A stretch of 64,000 nt of DNA. It comes from Streptomyces shenzhenensis. GTDB taxonomy: Bacteria; Actinomycetota; Actinomycetes; Streptomycetales; Streptomycetaceae. A program made the position numbers and the translations under genes. Where the stretch lies: NCBI RefSeq assembly GCF_003688995.1, contig NZ_PENI01000029.1:1-64000 (forward strand), given 5' to 3'. Below, piece by piece: positions 53,793 to 62,621 of the stretch; position 1 is the stretch's first letter; each line of letters opens with the position of its first letter. Below the pieces are notes generated by a model. The model was not told the origin of the DNA. It did not search any database and saw only the letters and a program-made list of their open reading frames with translations.

Positions 53793-54308
53793 TCACCCGA
53801 TGTAGTTCTTTCCCGGGGGTCTGCCGGGGATCGGCTTGCCGATGAGGGCGACCGGGGTGAACAGGCCCAGGTGGCCCAGTGCCATGGTGAGGTGCCAGAT
53901 CGCCTCGTCGTCGTAGTGGCGGGCCGCCCTGGCGAACAGCTCGTCGGAGACGCGCTCCCCGAACGGGTTCGGGGTGAGGACGGCCTCCGCGAGTTCCAGC
54001 GCGACGCGTTCGGCGTCGGTGAAGTAGGGGGCGTCCTGCCATGTCGCCACGGCGGTGATGCGCCGCTCCTCCTCCCCGGCCCTGCGGAGGCCGTCCGTCA
54101 TCGCGACACAGTGGTAGGTGCTGCCGACGATCTGCGCGGCGCGCAGCAGCATCAGGGTGATGGTGGTCTGCGGAACCGGGCCGTTGCGGACGGCCTTGCG
54201 CACGGCCCCGGAGAGGGCCGCCAGGTCGGGGTAGAGCCTGGTGAGGTCGGGCAGACGCGACCTGATCCCGTCCTGCCGGGAGGCCGTGTCGCCGGTGTGG
54301 GTGGTCAT
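53793..54308 (-). CDS. Carboxymuconolactone decarboxylase-family (AhpD-like) protein
   Basis: 171 residues, all-helical AhpD-like fold (PVPQTTITLMLLRAAQIVGS, HYDDEAIWHLTMALGHLGLF). The CxxC redox pair is not present: the site reads GSTYHCVAM with one Cys, so classical peroxidase-type disulfide chemistry is unlikely. Families of this kind are the classic neighbours and targets of ECF41 sigma factors, one of which is encoded divergently. A weak ECF41-like promoter may lie upstream on the minus strand (CCTCACA, then TGTC 16 bp later). Confidence 0.85.
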   Translation of the reverse strand: MTTHTGDTASRQDGIRSRLPDLTRLYPDLAALSGAVRKAVRNGPVPQTTITLMLLRAAQIVGSTYHCVAMTDGLRRAGEEERRITAVATWQDAPYFTDAERVALELAEAVLTPNPFGERVSDELFARAARHYDDEAIWHLTMALGHLGLFTPVALIGKPIPGRPPGKNYIG

Positions 54309-54432
54309 GGCGGAGTCGCTCCTTCACGTGCTCGGCGGTGCCCGGTCGGCGGGGTGACCCGCGTTCCGGGCGTCGTTCCACCGGTCCGACAACGCAGCGC
54401 CCCGGATTGTGAGGCGGGGCCTCGCCGTCGTA

Positions 54433-54459
54433 TGTCACAGACGGCCGCGCCGTCCCGTC
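54433..54459 (+). promoter_or_regulatory. ECF41-type sigma promoter
   Basis: TGTCACA (54433-54439), exactly 16 bp, then CGTC (54456-54459): a full match to the published ECF41 consensus. The predicted start point falls near 54466, at an in-frame ATG of the sigma gene. The sigma factor probably activates its own gene. Confidence 0.82.
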
Positions 54460-54501
54460 GGAGTCATGAGCTCGGACGCCACGGAAGGAGCCCGCGGAAC
54501 C

Positions 54502-55425
54502 ATGTCCACCCGATCCACGCAGGAATTCGCGCCGGTCACAGGTGAACGCCGGCAACTGATCGACATCGCCTACCGGATGCTCGGCTCGCTGGCCGACGCC
54601 GAGGACGCCGTCCAGGAGGCGTATGCCCGCTGGTACGCCCTGCCCGGCCGGGAGCGGGAGGCCGTCGAGTCCCCCGGCGCCTGGCTGACGACGGTGGCCA
54701 GTCGCATCTGCCTCAATCAGCTCGGCTCCGCACGGGCACGGCGGGAGCGCTATGTGGGCGAGTGGCTCCCGGAGCCGCTGCCCGACCCGACGGAGTGGAA
54801 CGGCGGGCGGGCGGCCGGCATCGCCTGCGACCCGGCCGACCGGGTCACCCTCGACGAGTCGGTCGGCATGGCCTTTCTGGTGGTCCTGGACTCGATGTCC
54901 CCGGCCCAGCGCGTCGTCTTCGTCCTCCACGACGTCTTCCGGTACCCCTTCGCCGAGGTGGCCCGGATCGTCGGCCGTACACCGGCCGCATGCCGCCAGC
55001 TGGCGTCCGCGGCCCGCCGCCGGGTCCGCGGCGCGCAGGCGCGCTCCGCTCCGACGGCCCGGGACGCCGCCGTCGTCAGGGAACTCAAACGGGCCTGGGA
55101 GTCCCACGACATCGACGCCCTCGTCGGCCTGCTGGACCCGGCGGCCACGGCGGTCGGCGACGGCGGCGGCCTGGTGAGCACCCTGCGCCGCACGCTCCGG
55201 GGCAGCGAGGAGATCGCCCGCCACCTGGTCCGCCTCACCGGACGGCTGTCCGGGACGACGCTCCTCGAGCGCACCGTCAACGGGCAGCCCGGCCTGGTCG
55301 GCCACCAGGGCGGTGCCATCGTCACGGTGTACTCCTTCGACATCGCCGGCGACCGCATCCGGCACCTCTGGGCGATGCGCAACCCCGAGAAGCTCCGGTC
55401 CTGGGCGGCGGTCACCGCGGCATGA
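54502..55425 (+). CDS. ECF41-group RNA polymerase sigma factor (SigJ-like)
   Basis: 307 residues from ATG 54502, which has a GGAAGGAG site; ATG 54466 is an alternative leaderless start. Sigma2 is DIAYRMLGSLADAEDAVQEA and sigma4 is FRYPFAEVARIVGRTPAACR. The C-terminal SnoaL-like domain carries the family's DGGG motif and RNPEKL motif, which regulate activity in place of an anti-sigma factor. The ligand or signal is unknown. It lies between the decarboxylase gene and the oxidoreductase gene, the usual ECF41 setting. Confidence 0.93.
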   Translation: MSTRSTQEFAPVTGERRQLIDIAYRMLGSLADAEDAVQEAYARWYALPGREREAVESPGAWLTTVASRICLNQLGSARARRERYVGEWLPEPLPDPTEWNGGRAAGIACDPADRVTLDESVGMAFLVVLDSMSPAQRVVFVLHDVFRYPFAEVARIVGRTPAACRQLASAARRRVRGAQARSAPTARDAAVVRELKRAWESHDIDALVGLLDPAATAVGDGGGLVSTLRRTLRGSEEIARHLVRLTGRLSGTTLLERTVNGQPGLVGHQGGAIVTVYSFDIAGDRIRHLWAMRNPEKLRSWAAVTAA

Positions 55426-55461
55426 CCCCGACAGCTCCGGATGCGACGCCGGAGTGATCCG

Positions 55462-55487
55462 TGTCACACGATGTCAGGTCGGCCGGC
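55462..55487 (+). promoter_or_regulatory. Possible ECF41 promoter of the oxidoreductase gene
   Basis: A perfect TGTCACA (55462-55468) is followed 15 bp later by CGGC, one base off the -10 consensus and one base short in spacing. It precedes the oxidoreductase gene by about 45 bp. Confidence 0.5.
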
Positions 55488-55532
55488 CGGGTGGTGTCTT
55501 GAGGGCGAGGCTCGAGAAACGGAGGAGACGTC

Positions 55533-56723
55533 ATGGTGGGGAACACCGAGGTGATCGTGATCGGTGGCGGATACGCCGGTGTCATGGCGGCCAACCGCCT
55601 GACGCAGCGCGACGACGTGACAGTGACCCTGATCAACCCGCGCCCGGACTTCGTCGAGCGGATCCGTCTGCACCAGCTGGTGGGCGGGTCCGACGACGCG
55701 GTCGTCGACTACCGGAGGATCCTGGCCGGCGGCGTCCGGCTGGTGGTCGACGCCGTGACCCGGATCGACGCGGCCGAGCGCAGCGTGACGTTGGCGAGCG
55801 GCGGCACGGTCGGCTACGACTACCTGATCTACGCGGTGGGCAGCAACAGCGCCGCGCCACGCGTGCCGGGAGCGGCCGAGTTCGCCTACCCGATCGCCGG
55901 CCTGGAGGAGGCGCAGCGGCTGCGGCCGGTCCTCGACGGCGCGCCCGCGACGGCCGCGGTGACGGTGGTCGGGGCCGGTCCGAGCGGCATCGAGACCGCC
56001 GCCGAACTGGCGGAGGAGGGCCGCACCGTGACCCTGGTCTGCGGCGGGCCGCTCGGCCCGTACCTGCACCCTCGCGGCCGGCGCTCGGTCGCCGAGCGGC
56101 TGGCCGGGCTCGGGGTGACCGTGCTCGACGGCCCCGGCACCGAGGTGACGGCGGTGTCGCGGGATGCCGTCCAGCTGGGTGGCGGCCGTACGGTGCCGAG
56201 CGCGGTGACCATCTGGACCGCCGGGTTCGGCGTGCCGGACCTGGCCGCGCGCAGCGGTCTGAGCACCGACGCCGACGGCCGGCTGCGCACGGACGAGACC
56301 CTGACGAGCGTGGACGACGCGCGCGTCGTCGCGGCCGGTGACGCGGCGGCGCCGTCGGACCTGCCGTTCCGGATGGGCTGCCAGTCCGCGGTTCAACTGG
56401 GCCCGCAGGCCGCCGAGACGGTGCTCAGCCGGATCGCGGGCAAGCAGCCCGCGCCCATCAGCGTGGGGTTCGCCGGCCAGTGCATCAGCCTGGGGCGTCG
56501 CGCCGGCATCTTCCAGTTCGCGCACAAGGACGACACCGCGATCAAGTTCTACGTCGGCGGCCGACCGGGCGCGAGGCTCAAGGAGTTCGTGTGCAGGAGC
56601 ACCGTCTGGCAGCTGCGGTACGAGGCACGCAAACCCGGTGTGCGCACCTGGTGGGCGAAGGACGCCGAGCGCGCGCACCGGCTGCGGGCCGAGCGCGACA
56701 AGGCGCCGGCCACCCCTGCCTGA
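55533..56723 (+). CDS. NAD(P)/FAD-dependent oxidoreductase (NDH-2-like)
   Basis: 396 residues. FAD motif EVIVIGGGYAGVMAANRL (6-23), second Rossmann motif VTVVGAGPSGIETAAELAEEG for NAD(P)H, and FAD-ribityl VVAAGDAAAP. The C-terminus has FAGQCISLGRRAGIFQF, as in type II NADH dehydrogenases and related oxidoreductases. It lacks a clear amphipathic membrane anchor. It lies between two ECF41 sigma genes and is a likely regulon member. Confidence 0.92.
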   Translation: MVGNTEVIVIGGGYAGVMAANRLTQRDDVTVTLINPRPDFVERIRLHQLVGGSDDAVVDYRRILAGGVRLVVDAVTRIDAAERSVTLASGGTVGYDYLIYAVGSNSAAPRVPGAAEFAYPIAGLEEAQRLRPVLDGAPATAAVTVVGAGPSGIETAAELAEEGRTVTLVCGGPLGPYLHPRGRRSVAERLAGLGVTVLDGPGTEVTAVSRDAVQLGGGRTVPSAVTIWTAGFGVPDLAARSGLSTDADGRLRTDETLTSVDDARVVAAGDAAAPSDLPFRMGCQSAVQLGPQAAETVLSRIAGKQPAPISVGFAGQCISLGRRAGIFQFAHKDDTAIKFYVGGRPGARLKEFVCRSTVWQLRYEARKPGVRTWWAKDAERAHRLRAERDKAPATPA

Positions 56724-56772
56724 CGGTCCGGCGGCCCTGCCCCGGCCCCAGCCCTGAACCACCTACTCACGA

Positions 56773-57678
56773 ATGAGGACCATGAGCGAGCACGCCGCCG
56801 ATCCGGCGACCGAGGCCTTCCTCGCCCACCGCAGTCTGCTCTTCACCGTCGCGTACGAGATGCTCGGGTCGGCGGCCGACGCGGAGGACGTCCTCCAGGA
56901 GACCTGGCTGCGCTGGGCCGAGGCCGACCGGGAGCAGGTGCGCGACCAGCGCGCCTACCTGGTCCGGATCACCACCCGGCAGTCCCTCAACCGGCTGCGC
57001 ACCGTGAAGCGCCGCAGGGAGGCGTACGTCGGCCCCTGGCTGCCCGAGCCGCTGCTCACCGCGCCGGACGTGGCCGAGGACGTCGAGCTCGCCGAGAACC
57101 TGTCGATGGCGCTGATGCTCGTCCTCGAAACGCTGTCGCCGACCGAGCGCGCCGTCTTCGTGCTGCGCGAGGCCTTCGGCGTCGGCTACGACGAGATCGC
57201 CGCCGCCGTCGACAAGAGCCCCGCGGCCGTCCACCAGATCGCCCACCGCGCCCGCAAGCACGTCGACGCCCGGCGCCCGCGCAACGTGGTCTCCCCGAGC
57301 GCCGCCCGGGCGGCTTTGGACTCCTTCCGGCGGGCGCTCGAAACCGGGGATCTCCAGGGCTTCCTCGATGTGCTCGCGCCGGATGTCGTCCTGGTCAGCG
57401 ACGGCGGAGGCATCAAGAGGGCCGCGCCGCGGCCGACCGTCGGCGCCGACAAGGTGGCCCGTTTCATCGTCGGCGGCGTCGGCAGGGCCGGCGTCACGGT
57501 CACCTGCGACCCGACCGTGGTCAACGGCAACCCGGGGCTCCTCGTGCGCGTGAACGGCGAACTCGACGGCGTCATCGCGATCCGGGTCGAGGACACCCGC
57601 ATCACCGGCCTCTACTACGTCCGCAACCCGGAAAAACTGACCCATATCACCTCAGAAACCCCCCTCACCCTGCGCTGA
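56773..57678 (+). CDS. Second ECF41-group sigma factor
   Basis: 301 residues from ATG 56773 (ATG 56782 is an alternative). Sigma2 TVAYEMLGSAADAEDVLQET, sigma4 FGVGYDEIAAAVDKSPAAVH. The SnoaL-like tail keeps DGGGIKRAAPRP and VRNPEKL. It starts 49 bp after the oxidoreductase stop with no promoter of its own seen, so it is probably co-transcribed. Two ECF41 factors in one locus raise the question of cross-regulation. Confidence 0.93.
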   Translation: MRTMSEHAADPATEAFLAHRSLLFTVAYEMLGSAADAEDVLQETWLRWAEADREQVRDQRAYLVRITTRQSLNRLRTVKRRREAYVGPWLPEPLLTAPDVAEDVELAENLSMALMLVLETLSPTERAVFVLREAFGVGYDEIAAAVDKSPAAVHQIAHRARKHVDARRPRNVVSPSAARAALDSFRRALETGDLQGFLDVLAPDVVLVSDGGGIKRAAPRPTVGADKVARFIVGGVGRAGVTVTCDPTVVNGNPGLLVRVNGELDGVIAIRVEDTRITGLYYVRNPEKLTHITSETPLTLR

Positions 57679-57727
57679 ACACCGGTGGCGCAACTGGCCG
57701 CCTGGGCATCGGGCGAGCCGGATCACC

Positions 57728-58138
57728 TCACCCGTCAGGCCGTCGCGGTGCCCGGTCGGCCTCGGTGATCTCGTCGTCGACCCAGACGAAGGGCCGGCCG
57801 TCCGCCCAGTCGACCAGGGGCCGGGTCTTCCAGTGCAGCAGCGCGGACGGCTCGTCCTCGTCGGGCCATTCGACCACCGGCAGCGGGGGCAGTCCGAGCC
57901 AGGGCGAGACGCAGGTGTTCGCGTCGTCCATCCAGGTGGTGGCCCAGACCAGCTCGCAGCCGAGGGCCGCGAGGCGGGGGCCGAGCCGGGGATCGATGCG
58001 GGCCAGCAGCGGATGCCCGGCGGCGGACCCCGGCGGCCCGGACCCCGGCAGCGTGGTGTCCGGCTCGTACTCGGGGTACGGGCCGGACGCCCCGAACGGG
58101 AGCAGCGTCCCGTCGATGTCGAGGAAGAGCAGCATCAC
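57728..58138 (-). CDS. HAD-like hydrolase of unknown substrate
   Basis: 136 residues. The HAD motif I is LFLDIDGTLLPFG and the later acidic motif is PFVWVDDEITEAD. It is short and lacks a cap domain. It starts at GTG 58138 or the adjacent ATG 58135. A Pro/Gly-rich insert follows motif I. Substrate unknown. Confidence 0.8.
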   Translation of the reverse strand: MMLLFLDIDGTLLPFGASGPYPEYEPDTTLPGSGPPGSAAGHPLLARIDPRLGPRLAALGCELVWATTWMDDANTCVSPWLGLPPLPVVEWPDEDEPSALLHWKTRPLVDWADGRPFVWVDDEITEADRAPRRPDG

Positions 58139-58207
58139 CCCAGGATCGGGTATGCGGCCCGGCCCCGGCGAGGGGCACCGCGCGGCTCCCCCGGCCGCGC
58201 CAGGCTC

Positions 58208-60382
58208 TCAGGCCAGGGCGCGGGCCAGGTAGGGGTTTGCGGTGGCGCGGGTCGGGAGGCCCAGGGAGCCGGTCGCCGCCGCCAGTGTCATGGCGTACGA
58301 GTCCACGGCCCGGCGGACGTTGGGGGCGTCCAGGCTCGCGCCGGTCACCAGGCGGTCGAGGTCCACATAGGCCGACCGTACGATCTCGATCCACCGGTAG
58401 ACCCGCCAGTCCCGCAGCCAGTCGACGGTGTGCCGCTCGGGCAGCCGCTCCTCCCAGCGGCGGAACATACGGTCGCGGATCTCCGGCCGGGTCGGGGTGA
58501 GATGCATGTGCCGGACCAGGTCGTAGAGCGGGTCGCCGACGACCGCCATCTCCCAGTCGATGAGGGTGAGCGCCAGCGCGTCCTCCCGGCGGACCAGGTT
58601 CCAGGGGTTCAGGTCGCCGTGCAGCAGGGCGGGCTCCCGGTGGCTCACCGTGTGCCGGGCCAGGATCTGCCGGAGCCGGTCGGCGTCGGGCAGCCCGAGC
58701 AGCCGGGCGAGCTGCTGCGACGCCTTCGGCAACTCCCCCACCAGGAGCACGAGTTGGTCGCACAGCCAGCTGTAGAACCGGCCCTCGCCCGCGGCCGGGT
58801 CGAGCGCCTTGTAGTTCACCTGTGTCAGCGCGCCGAGCTGGTCCACGAGCCGGTCCGCCTCGTGCGGCAGCAGTCCGTGCACCGGGTGGTTGGGGGGCTG
58901 GTCGGCCCTGCGCGGCCCCTCGTAGGTGTGGATGGCGAACCGCTCGCCCTGGTAACCGGTTCCCAGGGCGAGGAACTTCGGTGCGGACACCCCGACCCGG
59001 GACAGTTCGATGGCCCGCAGGACGGCGTGCTCGCTCAGGAAGCCGCGCTCGCGCCGGCAGACGTTGGCCACCTTGCGCCGCACCACGACGGGGAAGTCGA
59101 TGCCCGGCACCCGCACCACCGAATTGAGGTGGCCGGTCCCCTTGAAGACACGGCTGGCCGACGCGGCGCCCTCCGCGAACAGGGCCGGACGCACGGCCGA
59201 ACGGGGGAAGTCGGGGTGCTCCGGCGCCCGCAGGTCGGGGTTCCAGTCACTGACCTTGGCGGACAGGCCGAGGCCGCCGTTCCTGGCGGCCCGCCAGCGG
59301 AAGAGGATCCGCTCGATCTCCAGCTCGCCCGGCACGTTGCGGAGCCTGAGCGGTTCGGCCGCCGCCTCCAGGGCGCGGCGCACCGCGGTCGTCGCGTCGT
59401 CCAGGCTCTTCTGGTCGGACGTGCCCTGGAGCCGGTCGGCGGCCCGCATCACGTCCGGGTAGACGGACTGCGCCCGTTCGAAGGCGATGTAGTGGCGCAG
59501 GTCCTTGCCCAGGCCGTTGACGGCGGCCGGGCGGATCAGCCGCATGGCGTCCGCCCAGGCGTCGATCACCTCGCCCCACTGATGGGCCGGGTACTGCATG
59601 CGCACGAGGTGCGTGGCGAGATCGTGCAGGGGGTCGCCGTAGGTCGCCAGCTCCCAGTCGACGCAGATGAGCGGCGGGAGCCCGCTGTACGACATGATCA
59701 GGTTGTCGCGGTGCAGATCGGCGTGGAGCAGGCTGTACGGCCGCCGGGCCATGGCGGGAACCCGCTCGGCCAACCGAATCAGGGCGTCCTCCGGAATGCC
59801 CAGCGCGGTGAGCAGCCCACCGAATTCCCGCCAATTGGGCTGCCTGATCTGGCGGTCCGCCAGGTGCGCCAGCGTCTGCAGGAAGCCCTGGCTGTCCTTG
59901 TCGTTGCGCGGCCAGACCGCCGGCAGCGGGGGCAGCACCTCGCGCCGTACCTGGGCCATCTGGGCGAGCAGGCCGACCAGCGCCTTGATGAGCAGGGCGT
60001 CGACCGGTTTGCCGTTGTCGCACACGCTGGACAGGGGAATGCCCTCGACATAGCTGTGCAGGGCGTAGCCGTCGCCCTTGGCGAGGCACTCCGGTACGTG
60101 CGGCAGGATGCCCCGCAGCGCGCCCAGGATCTCCGCCTCGTCCTGCCAGGTCCTGATCACCACGGGCAGCGCGTCGGCGCGGCGGATCCGTACGGTCACG
60201 GAGGTGCCGGCCTCGCGCCCCAGCAGCAGCGACACGTCCTCGGCCAGCGGCAGGACGTAGTTCTGGTTGTGGTGCCCGCTGCTCGCCTGTCCCAGGTCCG
60301 CGGCCCGGTCCACGAAGACGCCGATGGCGTCGGATCTGGCGCTTTCCCCGAAGTGCCGATGGGGAAGAGGAGGTGCGCCCAC
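58208..60382 (-). CDS. Protein with two tandem phosphotransferase (APH) domains
   Basis: 724 residues, GTG start. The first APH domain (about 1-330) has catalytic LLHADLHRDNLIM and metal-binding CVDWELATYGDPLHDLA. The second (about 390-715) has LLHGDLNPWNLV and LIDWEMAVVGDPLYDLV. Both lobes keep ATP-site Lys/Arg strands (VTVRIRRADALP, FPVVVRRKVANV). Tandem active APH domains in one chain are uncommon. It lies next to the DevA-like regulators and is in the same direction, but 235 bp separate it from them. Its substrate is unknown. Confidence 0.85.
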   Translation of the reverse strand: MGAPPLPHRHFGESARSDAIGVFVDRAADLGQASSGHHNQNYVLPLAEDVSLLLGREAGTSVTVRIRRADALPVVIRTWQDEAEILGALRGILPHVPECLAKGDGYALHSYVEGIPLSSVCDNGKPVDALLIKALVGLLAQMAQVRREVLPPLPAVWPRNDKDSQGFLQTLAHLADRQIRQPNWREFGGLLTALGIPEDALIRLAERVPAMARRPYSLLHADLHRDNLIMSYSGLPPLICVDWELATYGDPLHDLATHLVRMQYPAHQWGEVIDAWADAMRLIRPAAVNGLGKDLRHYIAFERAQSVYPDVMRAADRLQGTSDQKSLDDATTAVRRALEAAAEPLRLRNVPGELEIERILFRWRAARNGGLGLSAKVSDWNPDLRAPEHPDFPRSAVRPALFAEGAASASRVFKGTGHLNSVVRVPGIDFPVVVRRKVANVCRRERGFLSEHAVLRAIELSRVGVSAPKFLALGTGYQGERFAIHTYEGPRRADQPPNHPVHGLLPHEADRLVDQLGALTQVNYKALDPAAGEGRFYSWLCDQLVLLVGELPKASQQLARLLGLPDADRLRQILARHTVSHREPALLHGDLNPWNLVRREDALALTLIDWEMAVVGDPLYDLVRHMHLTPTRPEIRDRMFRRWEERLPERHTVDWLRDWRVYRWIEIVRSAYVDLDRLVTGASLDAPNVRRAVDSYAMTLAAATGSLGLPTRATANPYLARALA

Positions 60383-60617
60383 TGGCCGCTCCGGGTGACT
60401 CGCAAGAAAGAGAAAGGTATGCCAAACAGTAATTGCGGGTGCTATCAGGCACGACCGGAGTCAGACGTGAGTACTCACAACGGGTGGTTGGGGTGCCACG
60501 CTTCTCGTTGAGGTCGTTCGGAACGGATCGGTTCGCCGCCCCTGAGGCGACGGAGCCGTCGTCCTACGGTGCGCGAATGGTAGCGCACCGGCCCGCCCCC
60601 GCCCGGCGGCGCCACCG

Positions 60618-61493
60618 CTATTCGGCGAGCTTGTCCCAGACCGAGTCGAACCACGACTGCATGCCGGCCACGAACACCGAACCCGGCGCGTTCGGGTCCG
60701 CGTCCGTCACATGGTGGGTCAGGGTGGCGCCGAGACCGAGGACGTCGAGGGCCGTGATCACCTCGCCGCTGTCCAGCTCCATCCGACGTTCGATCACGTC
60801 GTACATGCCGTGCAGCACCTCGGTGCCGTTGAGCAGATAGAGCTTGAAGGCCGGAACCAGCGGTACGTGGCAGATCTGCACGTCGACGGAGCGCACCAGC
60901 TCCTCCGTCGACAGGTCCTTCATCAGGCCGCGCAGCGAGTCCGTGTGGCGTCGGCTGATGGCCGCCAGGCGCGCCCTCGGGCGCTCGTCGGCCGGGTCGT
61001 CCTTGACCCGCGGATACGGCAGCCGCAGCCCTTCGGAGGGCAGCAGCATGCGCAGGGCGATGCGCTCCGGGTGGATGAAGCCGCCGTGGATGCGCTCCAC
61101 CTGGAGGCGGATGTGCGCGTCCAGCGACTCGGAGGTCAACGTGAAGACATCCAGGGTGACTTCGGGCCGCTCGAACGCCTCGCTGATGAGGGGGCCGAGC
61201 GTCACACCCCGGCTGGAGCGGGTGGCCCTGGGCGTCGGGGAGTGTATGCGCTGGGTCTTGGCCACCCGCCAGCCGCTGCCCTGGCGGGATGCGATCCAGT
61301 TCTCGCTGGCCAGTTCCCGCAGCGCCCGCTGCACCGTGTCCCGGGAGACCTCGAACTCCTCGGCGAGGTCGCGTTCCGACGGCAGGAAGGAGCTCAGCGG
61401 ATAGGTGCCGTCGGTGATCCGGGTCCGCAGTTCGTCGGAGACCCGTTGGAACTTCCGGCCTCCGCCGCCGTCACCCGCATGTTGCGCAGCCAC
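60618..61493 (-). CDS. devE: DevE-like GntR-family regulator
   Basis: 291 residues from GTG 61493. The GntR winged helix is TYPLSSFLPSERDLAEEFEV and SRDTVQRALRELASENWIAS. The effector domain (about 110-290) shares KLYLLNGTEVLHGMYDVIER and WFDSVWDKL with DevA. In S. coelicolor devE is the devA paralogue near devAB with a separate developmental role; this gene fits by position and similarity. It is divergent from a 60-residue membrane protein. Confidence 0.72.
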   Translation of the reverse strand: MAAQHAGDGGGGRKFQRVSDELRTRITDGTYPLSSFLPSERDLAEEFEVSRDTVQRALRELASENWIASRQGSGWRVAKTQRIHSPTPRATRSSRGVTLGPLISEAFERPEVTLDVFTLTSESLDAHIRLQVERIHGGFIHPERIALRMLLPSEGLRLPYPRVKDDPADERPRARLAAISRRHTDSLRGLMKDLSTEELVRSVDVQICHVPLVPAFKLYLLNGTEVLHGMYDVIERRMELDSGEVITALDVLGLGATLTHHVTDADPNAPGSVFVAGMQSWFDSVWDKLAE

Positions 61494-61605
61494 GCCTCGA
61501 CCGTACCGCTTTCGGGCCACTGGCAAACCAATTACCCCATCGGACAGGCGGATTGGCCGGGCGGTTAAGCGATCAGCCAACCAGGGCAGACCATCATCAG
61601 GCAAC

Positions 61606-61621
61606 CAGTCCAATTGGACTG
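61606..61621. promoter_or_regulatory. Palindromic operator candidate upstream of devE
   Basis: CAGTCCAATTGGACTG is a perfect 16-bp palindrome in the shared promoter of the GntR gene and the small membrane-protein gene. GntR proteins bind such sites as dimers, often for autoregulation. Confidence 0.6.
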
Positions 61622-61662
61622 ATCACGGATGGCACGCCGAAACTGGATAGGGGGTGGTGGGC

Positions 61663-61845
61663 ATGCTGCAGCCTCAGATCACCGGGGCGCTCCTCGAACT
61701 GTTCCTCGGCATGGCGGCGCAGGCGAAGCTCGGGCTCATCGGCGTGGTACTGCTGATGACGGTGGGCGTGGGCATACGGGCGCAGCGGGTGGGACTGGCC
61801 GTCGGGACCGCCCTGGTGTTCACCCTGCTGATGACTCAGGCCTGA
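61663..61845 (+). CDS. Small two-helix membrane protein
   Basis: 60 residues from ATG 61663 (GTG 61654 possible) with AGGGGG upstream. Hydrophobic stretches TGALLELFLGMAAQA, LGLIGVVLLMTVGVGI and GLAVGTALVFTLLM. Related to the protein at 63648 (shared GVVLLMTVG / GLLLLTIGV pattern). It is divergent from devE and its stop overlaps the devB stop by 10 bp on the other strand. Function unknown. Confidence 0.75.
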   Translation: MLQPQITGALLELFLGMAAQAKLGLIGVVLLMTVGVGIRAQRVGLAVGTALVFTLLMTQA

Positions 61846-62621
61846 GCGCGGAGCAGGGTCAGGACCGTCGACAGCGAGTGCACGATCACGGTGGCGCCCG
61901 CCTCGCGGAGGATCTTCTCCTTGCGGTCGTTACGCGCGTAGCCCAGGAACGGAACCCCGGCGGCGTTCGCGGCGGCGAGGTCCGAGGGGGTGTCGCCGAT
62001 CATCAGGGCAGCCGAGGGGGCCGCGCCCATCGCGTTCAGCGCGCGGTTGAGGCAGTGCGGGTCCGGCTTCAGGTGCTGGAGCTCCTGGGTGCGGCCGTAG
62101 ATGTGGGGGACGAAACAGGAGGTGAGGCCGCGGCCCAGCAGGTATTCACGCACCACCCGCGGGGAGTTGTTGGTGGCGATGGCGAGCCGGGAGCCGACCG
62201 CCGTCCAGGTGCGGATCACCGGGTCGGCGTACGCGGTGGGCATCGCCGTGGCCGTGGCCCGCAGCTCCTCCTGGGTGAGACGTTCCTCCAGTTCCGCGAC
62301 CAGGTCGCTGCCGGGGTGTCTGCGGTCCACGGCGCGCAGCACGACGTGCGGGTCCAGGGACTCCCGTTCCGGCTCCGTGAGCAGTCCGTGCAGGCCCCGC
62401 CCCTCCAGCCACTCCACCAGGTCGACCGCCACCCGCTCCGCCGCGTGTCCGGCGAACAGCCGGCAGATCGGTCCGTCGAAGTCCCAGAGCACGACGCGGG
62501 CGCGCGCGATCAGCTCCGTGAGATGGTCCGCCTCGGCCTGGGTGGCGTCCAGGATCCCGCCCCGGTTGTCGTCTTCGGTCTCAGCTGGCACCGATTCAGT
62601 CTGCTTCGTGTCAGAAGTCAC
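61836..62621 (-). CDS. devB: DevB-like HAD phosphatase
   Basis: 261 residues from GTG 62621, coupled to the devA stop (TAGTG). HAD motifs: I VVLWDFDGPICRLFAGHAAE, II LAIATNNSP, III Lys in LKPDPHCLN, IV MIGDTPSDLAAANAAG. Motif I has DFDGP in place of DxDGT, typical of this subgroup. In S. coelicolor the devAB operon is needed for aerial development; this pair matches it. Confidence 0.78.
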   Translation of the reverse strand: MTSDTKQTESVPAETEDDNRGGILDATQAEADHLTELIARARVVLWDFDGPICRLFAGHAAERVAVDLVEWLEGRGLHGLLTEPERESLDPHVVLRAVDRRHPGSDLVAELEERLTQEELRATATAMPTAYADPVIRTWTAVGSRLAIATNNSPRVVREYLLGRGLTSCFVPHIYGRTQELQHLKPDPHCLNRALNAMGAAPSAALMIGDTPSDLAAANAAGVPFLGYARNDRKEKILREAGATVIVHSLSTVLTLLRAQA

